Of a stretch of DNA of 8,632 nucleotides, positions 1 to 5,848 are shown piece by piece. This DNA is from Pedobacter sp. UBA2067. GTDB lineage: Bacteria; Bacteroidota; Bacteroidia; Sphingobacteriales; Sphingobacteriaceae. The stretch spans positions 1-8,632 of the forward strand of contig DDAD01000089.1 in NCBI GenBank assembly GCA_002333205.1. The letters run 5' to 3'. Both the position numbers and the translations under genes were made by a program. Every line of letters starts with the position of its first letter. Positions within the stretch are counted from its first letter, which is position 1. The notes under the pieces were generated by a model, which saw only the letters and a program-made list of their open reading frames with translations, made no database searches and had not been told where the DNA came from.

Positions 1-259
1 CCGGATTGATGATTCGCTCCAGGGGTTTAAAGCCGATGGCCTTGTAGAGCAGGGTATGTTGTCCGGGATCAACCATAATGGTGTAAACCCCATCTATATT
101 GGCAGAAGTGCCTTTGCTGGTCTCTTTTACGTAAACGGAAGCGAAGGAAACTGCTGCACCCTCGGTGTCTTTGATGGTGCCACTGATCTTAATCTGTTGG
201 GCGTAGAGTTGCTGCAAAGACAGCAGGCTTAGTATAAAAACGAGAAAGAGTTTGTTCAT
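1..259 (-). CDS. Exported protein with carboxypeptidase-regulatory-like domain, N-terminus only
   Basis: Translating the minus strand from the ATG at 259 gives 86 residues, after which the frame runs off the window edge. Residues 1-20 form a signal peptide (MNKLFLVF, then a Leu-rich core, ending LYAQQ), so the product is exported. Residues 22-86 fit a CarboxypepD_reg-like beta-sandwich: ISGTIKDTEG, then ASVYVKETSKGTSANIDGVYTI, then a YKAIGFKP strand. In Bacteroidota this domain usually sits at the N-terminus of TonB-dependent outer-membrane receptors or of DUF5686-type outer-membrane proteins. The SKGT...NIDG style suits either, and the missing remainder would decide. It is divergent from kbl across a 139-bp gap. 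The start is firm because it directly precedes the signal peptide; the exact family is not established. Confidence 0.8.
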   Translation of the reverse strand, partial: MNKLFLVFILSLLSLQQLYAQQIKISGTIKDTEGAAVSFASVYVKETSKGTSANIDGVYTIMVDPGQHTLLYKAIGFKPLERIINP

Positions 260-284
260 AAAAGAATTAAGAGGCCGTTTAATG

Positions 285-347
285 CCCTAAAGATAGGCGT
301 AAACAACATCTCATGTATGAAAGTTTGACAAGTCATCAGCTTTAGGG
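285..347. repeat. Separated 8-bp inverted repeat (CCCTAAAG / CTTTAGGG) in divergent promoter region
   Basis: CCCTAAAG at 285-292 and CTTTAGGG at 340-347 are perfect inverted copies with 47 bp between them, located between the divergent starts at 259 (minus) and 399 (plus). Read on the minus strand, the left copy overlaps TATCTTTA (288-295), a 7/8 match to the TAnnTTTG -7 box, so it may be part of the promoter for the minus gene. The pair could be an operator or chance; an 8-bp match alone is weak evidence. Confidence 0.25.
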
Positions 348-370
348 TAGCAGCAAAGGTGAGAATTACC

Positions 371-378
371 TAACTTTG
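371..378 (+). promoter_or_regulatory. Putative -7 box of kbl promoter (TAACTTTG)
   Basis: TAACTTTG matches the Bacteroidota -7 consensus TAnnTTTG exactly and ends 20 bp before the kbl ATG, which would leave an untranslated leader of roughly 15 nt. No TTTG -33 box sits at the usual 19-21 bp spacing, so the call rests on the -7 match and its position. Confidence 0.5.
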
Positions 379-398
379 GTACATCAATATAAACATTT

Positions 399-1586
399 AT
401 GTACAAAACACTGCAACCTGTTCTTCAGCAAGAACTAGAACAAATCGAGAAAGACGGATTATACAAACGTGAAAGAATCATCACCAGTCCTCAAGGTGCC
501 GATATTAAGGTGAGTACTGGTCAGGAAGTGATCAATTTCTGTGCGAACAACTACCTTGGTTTATCCTCAGACCCGAGAGTCATTGAAGCATCGAAAAAAG
601 CACTGGATAAATATGGTTATGGCATGTCATCCGTACGATTTATTTGTGGTACGCAGGATGTACATAAAGAATTGGAAGCAAAGTTATCCAGCTTCCTCGG
701 CGCAGAAGACACCATTCTGTATGCTGCTGCTTTTGATGCTAATGGTGGTGTTTTTGAGCCTTTGTTTAACGATCAGGATGCAATCATTTCTGATGAATTG
801 AACCATGCTTCCATTATTGATGGTGTACGTTTGTGTAAAGCCAAACGTTTCCGCTACAAACACAATGATATGGCAGATCTTGAAGCACAGCTACAAGAGG
901 CTGAAGGCTGCAGACACCGGATCATTGTAACTGATGGTGCATTTTCTATGGACGGGACCATTGCGCAGTTGGACAAAATTTGTGATTTGGCAGACAAGTA
1001 CCAGGCATTGGTGATGATTGATGAGTCGCACTGCTCTGGATTTATGGGCAAGAACGGCCGCGGCACACATGAGCATTTCGATGTGATGGATCGTATTGAC
1101 ATCATTACCGGAACATTAGGGAAAGCCCTTGGTGGTGCTTCAGGTGGTTTCACTGCAGGCCGTAAAGAGATTATCGATATGCTACGTCAGCGTTCAAGGC
1201 CATATCTTTTCTCCAACACTTTAGCACCGGGTATTGCAGGTGCTTCGGTAGCGGTATTGGATATGCTGAATGAGACGACAGCTTTAAGAGACAAGTTGGA
1301 ATATAACACCATGTACTTCCGCAAGAAGATGACAGAAGCGGGTTTCGATATCAAAGAAGGCATCCACCCGATTGTTCCAGTGATGTTATATGATGCAAAG
1401 CTTGCACAGGAGTTTGCTGCGAAGATGTTGGATGAAGGTATTTACGTGATCGGTTTCTACTATCCGGTTGTTCCGCAAGGAAAAGCAAGGATCCGTGTAC
1501 AGCTATCGGCGGCCCATGAGCAGCATCACCTTGATATAGCGATTGAAGCATTCACAAAGGTTGGTAAGGACCTGGGAGTAATATAA
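399..1586 (+). CDS. kbl: Glycine C-acetyltransferase (2-amino-3-ketobutyrate CoA ligase)
   Basis: A cytosolic PLP enzyme of the alpha-oxoamine synthase family that cleaves 2-amino-3-ketobutyrate with CoA to glycine and acetyl-CoA, the second step of threonine breakdown after threonine dehydrogenase. At 395 residues it matches the E. coli enzyme (398), with close similarity end to end from memory. Examples are INFCANNYLGL (45-55), SSVRFICGTQD (77-87), ISDELNHASIIDGVRLCKAK (130-149) and the GFYYPVVPQGKARIR region (352-366). The PLP lysine is K242 in TGTLGKALGGASGG, with H136 stacking on the cofactor and D208 in IDESH contacting the pyridine nitrogen. The FICGTQD and NHASIIDGVRLCKAK signatures favour Kbl over serine palmitoyltransferase or BioF, its paralogues in sphingolipid-making Bacteroidota. 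No tdh gene is visible nearby. The ATG at 399 follows a -7 box at suitable distance. pheS begins 27 bp after its stop. Confidence 0.95.
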   Translation: MYKTLQPVLQQELEQIEKDGLYKRERIITSPQGADIKVSTGQEVINFCANNYLGLSSDPRVIEASKKALDKYGYGMSSVRFICGTQDVHKELEAKLSSFLGAEDTILYAAAFDANGGVFEPLFNDQDAIISDELNHASIIDGVRLCKAKRFRYKHNDMADLEAQLQEAEGCRHRIIVTDGAFSMDGTIAQLDKICDLADKYQALVMIDESHCSGFMGKNGRGTHEHFDVMDRIDIITGTLGKALGGASGGFTAGRKEIIDMLRQRSRPYLFSNTLAPGIAGASVAVLDMLNETTALRDKLEYNTMYFRKKMTEAGFDIKEGIHPIVPVMLYDAKLAQEFAAKMLDEGIYVIGFYYPVVPQGKARIRVQLSAAHEQHHLDIAIEAFTKVGKDLGVI

Positions 1587-1601
1587 TTCTTTTTTAAGCA
1601 G

Positions 1602-1609
1602 TATATTTG
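1602..1609 (+). promoter_or_regulatory. Putative -7 box of pheS promoter (TATATTTG), near-leaderless
   Basis: TATATTTG matches TAnnTTTG exactly and ends only 4 bp before the pheS ATG at 1614. A -7 box in this place puts the transcription start at or within a few bases of the start codon, which implies a leaderless or nearly leaderless mRNA. There is no clear TTTG -33 box upstream and no Shine-Dalgarno sequence before the ATG. Read-through from kbl could also supply a transcript. Confidence 0.5.
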
Positions 1610-1613
1610 CGGC

Positions 1614-2651
1614 ATGTTACAAGACAAGATAACACAATACACAGCAGAAATCAACGCATTTAGCACTACGAATGCGGATGAGCTGGAGCAATTCAGAATA
1701 AAATTCCTTGGTACCAAGGGTATAATCAAAGATATATTTGATGAGTTTAAAGCCGTATCACCAGAGGAGAAGCGAACGCTGGGTAAGGTGTTAAATGAAT
1801 TCAAGCAACTTGCGGAAGCAAAATACCAAAGCTTAAAAGAAGAAGGTAGTCAGGATCAGGGTGGCAAAGATGCCGGCATGGACCTGACCTTACCAGGAGA
1901 AGGATTTGAAGTGGGTGCACGTCACCCACTTGCATTGGTTCGAAGAGAGATTGTTGAGATCTTTAATAAGCTGGGTTTCAGCGTTGCTGAGGGACCGGAA
2001 ATTGAAGATGACTGGCACAATTTCTCTGCGTTAAACTTTCCCGAGGAGCACCCGGCAAGAGATATGCAGGATACTTTCTTCATTAAAAAAGGTGGCGAAA
2101 AAGGCGATATCGCGCTGCGTACCCATACATCTTCCGTACAGGTACGTATGATGGAACATGGCAAGCCACCTTTCCGTGCTTTAATGCCGGGCAGGGTATA
2201 CCGTAATGAAGCCATCTCTGCACGTGCACACTGCTTTTTCCACCAGATTGAAGGTTTATATGTGGATGAAAAAGTGTCGTTTGCGGATTTGAAGCAAACG
2301 TTGTTCTACTTTGTGCAGGAACTGTATGGTGAAGGTACTAAAGTGCGTTTCAGACCTTCTTACTTCCCGTTCACAGAACCATCCGCAGAAATGGATATCA
2401 GCTGTACGATCTGTAAAGGTGAGGGTTGTCAGCTCTGCAAGTACAGCGGCTGGGTGGAAATCCTGGGCTGCGGTATGGTAGATCCAAACGTTCTGGAAAA
2501 CTGTGGTATTGACAGTAAAAAATACAGCGGTTTTGCATTCGGGATGGGTATTGAGCGTATCGCAAACCTGAAATTTGAGATTAAGGATCTGCGTTTGTTT
2601 TCTGAAAACGATGCACGTTTCCTTAAACAGTTTAAAAGTGCATTAATCTAG
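1614..2651 (+). CDS. pheS: Phenylalanine--tRNA ligase alpha subunit
   Basis: Catalytic alpha subunit of the (alpha-beta)2 class II synthetase that charges tRNA-Phe in the cytosol; it needs PheT, which is not in this window. The 345 residues are slightly longer than E. coli PheS (327). Residues 1-85 form the N-terminal tRNA-contacting coiled coil, and the class II core runs from HPLALVRREIVEIF (104-117) to the end. Motif 2 lies around GRVYRNEAISARAHCFFHQIEG (193-214) and motif 3 is GFAFGMGIERIANLKF (306-321). A four-cysteine insert, C264-x2-C267-x4-C272-x2-C275, precedes GWVEILGCGMV and looks like a small zinc knuckle, seen in many bacterial PheS proteins. The start gives the expected N-terminus (MLQDKITQYTAEI) and lies directly after a -7 box. 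The lipoprotein gene follows after 5 bp. pheS apart from pheT is common in Bacteroidota, unlike the pheST operon of E. coli. Confidence 0.96.
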   Translation: MLQDKITQYTAEINAFSTTNADELEQFRIKFLGTKGIIKDIFDEFKAVSPEEKRTLGKVLNEFKQLAEAKYQSLKEEGSQDQGGKDAGMDLTLPGEGFEVGARHPLALVRREIVEIFNKLGFSVAEGPEIEDDWHNFSALNFPEEHPARDMQDTFFIKKGGEKGDIALRTHTSSVQVRMMEHGKPPFRALMPGRVYRNEAISARAHCFFHQIEGLYVDEKVSFADLKQTLFYFVQELYGEGTKVRFRPSYFPFTEPSAEMDISCTICKGEGCQLCKYSGWVEILGCGMVDPNVLENCGIDSKKYSGFAFGMGIERIANLKFEIKDLRLFSENDARFLKQFKSALI

Positions 2652-2656
2652 AAGTA

Positions 2657-3061
2657 TTGTGCAGGCCTAAGTATATATGGTTGCTGTTGCTGGTATTGCT
2701 AAGCTGCTCGAAAGGGGAAGGGTATGTGCCGGAGATCCCGGTGAACTATTCGGTTACCATTCAGCAGTTTAACATTCAGGCAAAGAACGGTATATACGAA
2801 GTGCCCGATGCGGGTGTTGCAGGCTTGCTTATTGTTGCTACCGCAACAGGTTATAAAGCTTATGACCGCTGTAGTCCTGTTAATCCGGAGAATTTGTGTA
2901 AAATTGTACCGGATGCAGGTGGTATTACCGTAACTGATCCCTGTACGGGTGCCAAATGGCTGTTGATGGATGGGAGTCCACAGAAAGCCCCCGCAGTTCA
3001 CTATTTAAAATCTTATACCGTCCGCATTCAGGGCAGTCAATTAATACAGGTCACTAATTAA
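2657..3061 (+). CDS. Small lipoprotein with degenerate Rieske-like domain
   Basis: The 134-residue product starts at TTG (2657), 5 bp after pheS; no in-frame ATG is available at the N-terminus. Residues 5-17 form a lipoprotein signal ending in the lipobox L14-L15-S16-C17, so it should be lipid-anchored in the envelope. The rest has the layout of a Rieske ferredoxin domain: a strand reading GLLIVATATGYKAYDRC (56-72), a Cys-rich turn, TDPCTGAKW (93-101, aligning with the CPCHGSKF box), DGSPQKAPAVHYLKSY (105-120) like the Rieske 'tG.p..gPa..pLk.Y' tail, and a last strand VRIQGSQLIQV. The cluster ligands are missing: both His positions are P74 and T97, and the box-2 Cys is D94. C72, C81 and C96 remain and could form a disulfide. 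It therefore probably does not bind a 2Fe-2S cluster. Function is unknown. The TetR-type gene starts directly at its stop codon. Confidence 0.75.
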   Translation: MCRPKYIWLLLLVLLSCSKGEGYVPEIPVNYSVTIQQFNIQAKNGIYEVPDAGVAGLLIVATATGYKAYDRCSPVNPENLCKIVPDAGGITVTDPCTGAKWLLMDGSPQKAPAVHYLKSYTVRIQGSQLIQVTN

Positions 3062-3457
3062 ATGGAACCAGAAAAGATCAAAGAAAGCATTATTAGGGCC
3101 GCTAAGGACTTATTTCGCAAATACGGCTATCATAAGACCAGTGTAAATGAGATTGCCAAAAAAGCGCGTATTGCAAAGGCGACAATATATAAGTACTTTG
3201 AGAGTAAAGAGCAGATCCTGGATGCCATTCTGATGGACTACCTGGATTTGAACTTAAAAGAGATCTTAAAGAATAAAGCTCAGTTTACCAATGAGGAAGC
3301 CCATCTTACTGCATTGGTGATGAAAACCTGCCGATTAACGTACACCGTATGTAATGAATTTATTGGTTGGGATTTCGTGCGTGAGAATGCCAATTCACAG
3401 GAGTTTCTTAAACATCTTTCAGACCAATTGGAGTCACTGCTATTGGCCGCGTACTAG
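3062..3457 (+). CDS. N-terminal TetR-type DNA-binding fragment (131 aa) ahead of the TAG
   Basis: This is the part of the interrupted regulator that would be translated if the TAG is real. It keeps the whole HTH domain (about residues 5-52) and about two thirds of the helical C-terminal domain, ending SLLLAAY. TetR proteins dimerise mainly through their last two helices, which lie beyond the stop, so the fragment would be expected to dimerise and bind operator DNA poorly, if it folds. It is listed separately because automatic annotation would report it as an intact short gene. Confidence 0.55.
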   Translation: MEPEKIKESIIRAAKDLFRKYGYHKTSVNEIAKKARIAKATIYKYFESKEQILDAILMDYLDLNLKEILKNKAQFTNEEAHLTALVMKTCRLTYTVCNEFIGWDFVRENANSQEFLKHLSDQLESLLLAAY

Positions 3458-3637
3458 GAACTGGATCATTTTAAGAACAATCCATCCAGACGTGAAGGAC
3501 TTGCCTTTTTGCTGAAAGCAAGCAAAAGCATTGTATTTTCATTTGCCTTTACTTCCGTTAGTGAGTCTGATGTCCGCAAAAATTTCGTGAGTTTCCAAAA
3601 AGACCTGCTTCCATTCCTGGTTAAAGCCGCTTTATAA
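3062..3637 (+). pseudogene. TetR/AcrR-family regulator interrupted by an in-frame TAG
   Basis: Reading one frame from the ATG at 3062, which abuts the lipoprotein stop codon, gives 131 codons, a TAG at 3455-3457, then 59 more sense codons to a TAA at 3635-3637. With the TAG treated as an amino acid, the product is 191 residues, a typical TetR length. Residues 5-52 are the DNA-binding domain, with the helix-turn-helix TSVNEIAKKARIAKATIYKYF at 26-46. The downstream part (ELDHFKNNPSRREGL...FVSFQKDLLPFLVKAAL) reads as the end of a helical ligand-binding and dimer domain and contains no further stop. A single base change in one sense codon explains the break, so this is a fresh nonsense mutation, a sequencing error, or a gene expressed only as a short form. 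The ligand and target genes are unknown; close packing with the lipoprotein suggests co-transcription and possibly control of its own operon. Confidence 0.7.
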
Positions 3638-3740
3638 ACAGAGGCGGTAAATCCTGCATTTTACTTTACAAATTCTTAACATAGACCGTTCTGGTTTTTG
3701 GTATGAAAACTGCTATCTTTAAGGAATAGCATCGTTTATC

Positions 3741-3851
3741 ATGAGCAAAGAGGTTTTAGAATTTTCAGTTTTGGTAGATGAGAAGTTTGATATGAGCTTT
3801 AACCTGGTAGGGGGTATTTTCGGTTTTTTCCTTAAATTCTTTGACAAGTAG
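3741..3851 (+). CDS. Possible small hydrophobic protein, 36 aa, unknown
   Basis: ATG at 3741 to TAG at 3849-3851 encodes 36 residues. The first 18 are mixed and acidic (MSKEVLEFSVLVDEKFDM). The second half is strongly hydrophobic with terminal lysines (FNLVGGIFGFF, LKFFDK) and could lie in or on a membrane. A -7-like box (TATCTTTA, 3714-3721) lies 19 bp upstream of the ATG; there is no -33 box at the expected place and no Shine-Dalgarno sequence. I recognise no family. An ORF of this size can occur by chance in AT-rich intergenic DNA, so this is a candidate only. Confidence 0.25.
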   Translation: MSKEVLEFSVLVDEKFDMSFNLVGGIFGFFLKFFDK

Positions 3852-3948
3852 AAGTTTGAGATCCTGATTTCTTGTTTCCTGTGTGGCGTTAAAAGGTTGC
3901 ATGGGCTTGCTATTGCCTGAATTTTTCCTGCTTGATGCATAAAAATCT

Positions 3949-3956
3949 TAAATTTG
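3949..3956 (+). promoter_or_regulatory. Putative -7 box of rlmD promoter (TAAATTTG)
   Basis: TAAATTTG matches TAnnTTTG exactly and ends 7 bp before the rlmD ATG, implying a leader of only a few nucleotides. A T-rich run (about 3921-3926) lies near the -33 distance but is not a clean TTTG. Confidence 0.5.
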
Positions 3957-3963
3957 CATCCTG

Positions 3964-5382
3964 ATGAGTAGAAAAAGAAAAGACGGAGCGGTAACTATCC
4001 TCCAGGACTTACACATAATTGATATTGCTGAAGAAGGGAAGGGTGTTGCAAAGGCAGAAGATCTTGTCGTATTTGTAGAGAAAGCAGTACCGGGCGACGT
4101 GGTTGATGCACGCGTGGTTAGAAAGAAAAAGAATTTTGCGGAAGCGGTTATCGAAACCCTGCATACCAGTTCTGAACTTAGAACAGATCCTTTTTGCCAG
4201 CACTTTGGCACCTGTGGTGGTTGCAAGTGGCAACACATGCAATATGAGGCACAGCTTCAATTTAAATATAAAAGTGTAGAAGCCGCTTTACAGCGCCTTG
4301 GAAAAGTAGATACTTCTATGATGGAACCGATTTTAGGTTCTGCAGAGGACACTTATTACCGGAATAAACTGGAGTATACATTTTCCAACAAACGCTGGTT
4401 GAACCGTGGCGACATGGGTGATACGGCTGATCTGGAAATGAATGCGCTTGGATTCCATGTACCGCTACGTTTTGATAAAATTCTAGACATTCAGCATTGC
4501 TACTTGCAGGCAGAGCCCTCCAATACACTTCGCAATCAGGTTAGGAACTATGCTTTGCGGATGGGTCTTAGCTTTTATGATCTCCGTAACCATACCGGCA
4601 ATTTGCGTAACCTGATTATCCGGACTTCATCAACAGGAGAAGTGATGGTGGTTGTGGTATTTGCTTATGTGGAGCAGGAGCAGATCGATGGTATGATGAC
4701 TTACCTGCAACACGAGTTTCCGGAAATTACGTCTCTACTCTACATCATCAATCAGAAAAAAAATGATACCATCTTCGATCAGGAAGTGATCACCTTTGCC
4801 GGTCGCGATCACATCTTTGAAGAGATGAATGGACTTAAATTTAAGATCGGTGCAAAGTCGTTTTACCAAACGAACTCTGCACAGGCTTATGAACTGTATA
4901 AGATTACCAAGGAATTTGCCGGCTTTACGGGTGATGAGCTTGTTTATGACCTTTATACTGGTGCCGGTACCATTGCCAATTTTGTTGCAGGCGGTGTAAG
5001 GCAGGTTGTGGGTATTGAATATCTGCCAACCGCAATTGAAGATGCGAAGTTTAACAGCTCGCTAAACGGCATTGACAATACGACATTCTATGCCGGAGAC
5101 ATGAAAGATATTTTAACGGCATCATTCATCGAAAGTCATGGTAAACCGGATGTTGTGATCACGGATCCACCGCGTGCGGGTATGCATGCTGATGTGGTTG
5201 CACGTTTGCTGGAGATGGAAGCAGAGAAGATTGTTTATGTGAGCTGTAATGCGGCAACGCAGGCCAGAGACATTGCATTGTTAAATGAGAAATACGATGT
5301 GGTTCGGATTAAACCAGTAGATATGTTCCCCCACACACAACATGTGGAGAACGTTGTTTTACTTAAAATGAAAGCTAACTAA
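3964..5382 (+). CDS. rlmD: 23S rRNA (uracil-C5)-methyltransferase, RlmD/RumA family
   Basis: An S-adenosylmethionine-dependent RNA m5U methyltransferase of the TrmA/RlmC/RlmD family; RlmD methylates U1939 of 23S rRNA (E. coli numbering). Residues 12-66 form a TRAM RNA-binding domain (IAEEGKGVAK, FVEKAVPGDVV). The 4Fe-4S cysteines are C78, C84 and C87 (CQHFGTCGGC) plus C179 (IQHCYLQ). The SAM-binding loop is YDLYTGAGT (328-336), followed by TDPPRAG (400-406), the nucleophile C428 in YVSCNAAT, and the C-terminal general base E462 in HTQHVEN. The 472 residues are slightly longer than E. coli RlmD (433). All catalytic and cluster residues are present, so it should be active. Assignment to U1939 rather than U747, or both as in RlmCD of Gram-positives, is by family resemblance only. 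Its stop shares one base with the next start (TAATG), so the two genes are translationally coupled. Confidence 0.9.
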   Translation: MSRKRKDGAVTILQDLHIIDIAEEGKGVAKAEDLVVFVEKAVPGDVVDARVVRKKKNFAEAVIETLHTSSELRTDPFCQHFGTCGGCKWQHMQYEAQLQFKYKSVEAALQRLGKVDTSMMEPILGSAEDTYYRNKLEYTFSNKRWLNRGDMGDTADLEMNALGFHVPLRFDKILDIQHCYLQAEPSNTLRNQVRNYALRMGLSFYDLRNHTGNLRNLIIRTSSTGEVMVVVVFAYVEQEQIDGMMTYLQHEFPEITSLLYIINQKKNDTIFDQEVITFAGRDHIFEEMNGLKFKIGAKSFYQTNSAQAYELYKITKEFAGFTGDELVYDLYTGAGTIANFVAGGVRQVVGIEYLPTAIEDAKFNSSLNGIDNTTFYAGDMKDILTASFIESHGKPDVVITDPPRAGMHADVVARLLEMEAEKIVYVSCNAATQARDIALLNEKYDVVRIKPVDMFPHTQHVENVVLLKMKAN

Positions 5383-5792
5383 TGGATATAGAAGAATTAA
5401 TGCCCCTGCAGCCAGAAGGCGAAAAGAAAGATAAGAAGAAGGAGAGTCCGCTGGTGAGCCTGGAAAAGGATCTGGATCTATATGCAGACTCCATCCGGGA
5501 GGTGGCGATAGACATCATGTTTGAGGGGATCTCCTCCCATCCGATTTTTATCGCCCATCAGCACAGTGTAAGCATAGGTGAGGTGATCCTGAACCGGGAT
5601 GAGCTAAATACAAACTGGACCATACAGGCTTCAACACTGGAGGAGTTTGTGGAAAAAGGGATTATTAATCCTGAAAAGAAGGTTCTTTTTCTGAAAAGCT
5701 ATAAAAAACCGGAGGACTTCATGTGTGTATTCGTGATTGTACCTGAAGGCGCAAACTTTATCTACTACCCGTACAAAAACAAACGGGCATAA
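5382..5792 (+). CDS. Conserved-looking cytosolic protein of unknown function, coupled to rlmD
   Basis: 136 residues, starting at the ATG that overlaps the rlmD stop by one base. Residues 1-30 are charged and probably flexible, with a Lys-rich stretch (EKKDKKKE). From about 35 the protein looks like one compact alpha/beta domain: the helix LYADSIREVAIDIMFEGIS, then HPIFIAHQHSVSIGEVILNRDELNTNW, a helix TLEEFVEKGI, and the C-terminal strands CVFVIVPEGANFIYYPYKN. There is no signal peptide, membrane segment or catalytic motif I recognise, and I assign no function. Coupling to rlmD suggests co-expression and perhaps a link to rRNA or translation, which is inference. The stop codon lies at the edge of the following terminator hairpin. 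Confidence 0.8.
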   Translation: MDIEELMPLQPEGEKKDKKKESPLVSLEKDLDLYADSIREVAIDIMFEGISSHPIFIAHQHSVSIGEVILNRDELNTNWTIQASTLEEFVEKGIINPEKKVLFLKSYKKPEDFMCVFVIVPEGANFIYYPYKNKRA

Positions 5793-5793
5793 A

Positions 5794-5828
5794 AAAGCCC
5801 GACAGGACATCCATCTTGTCGGGGCTTT
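5794..5828. terminator. Hairpin terminator shared by convergent genes
   Basis: AAAGCCCGACA (5794-5804) pairs with TGTCGGGGCTTT (5817-5828), with one bulged G; the stem extends by three pairs (GGA/TCT) to a loop CATCCA. Read on the minus strand it is followed by six T residues (complement of 5791-5796), a good intrinsic terminator for the head-GIN gene. On the plus strand only TTT lies in the stem end, so termination of the rlmD unit may be weaker. It sits in the 56-bp gap between the two convergent stops. Confidence 0.8.
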
Positions 5829-5848
5829 GAACTAAAAACTCAAACTAA

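Larger units (their letters stand above)
3638..3963. other. 326-bp stretch between tetR and rlmD with no confident gene
   Basis: No protein of recognisable family is found on either strand. The stretch holds a possible 36-residue ORF (3741-3851, plus) preceded by a -7-like TATCTTTA (3714-3721) embedded in the short inverted repeat GCTAT/ATAGC (3712-3716 and 3726-3730), and then the rlmD promoter at its right end. A weak hairpin GGGC...GCCT followed by TGAATTTTT near 3902-3927 might act as a terminator ahead of rlmD but is not convincing. The 73-codon minus-strand frame at 3719-3940 has no recognisable domain, and I treat it as chance. Confidence 0.5.

Noticed and set aside
854..1153. Minus-strand frames of 99 and 61 codons inside kbl
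   Set aside because: They are antisense shadows of a strongly conserved coding region and show no protein-family signal.
399..1586. Serine palmitoyltransferase (sphingolipid synthesis) as identity of the PLP enzyme
   Set aside because: Signatures such as FICGTQD and NHASIIDGVRLCKAK, plus overall length, match Kbl far better than SPT.
3455..3457. Recoding of TAG as pyrrolysine or programmed read-through in the TetR gene
   Set aside because: Pyrrolysine systems are not expected here, no read-through signal is visible, and TetR proteins do not need such a residue; a point mutation or error is simpler.
3719..3940. 73-codon minus-strand ORF in the tetR-rlmD gap
   Set aside because: Composition is Lys/Ser/Pro-rich with no domain, and there is no promoter-like or start-site support.
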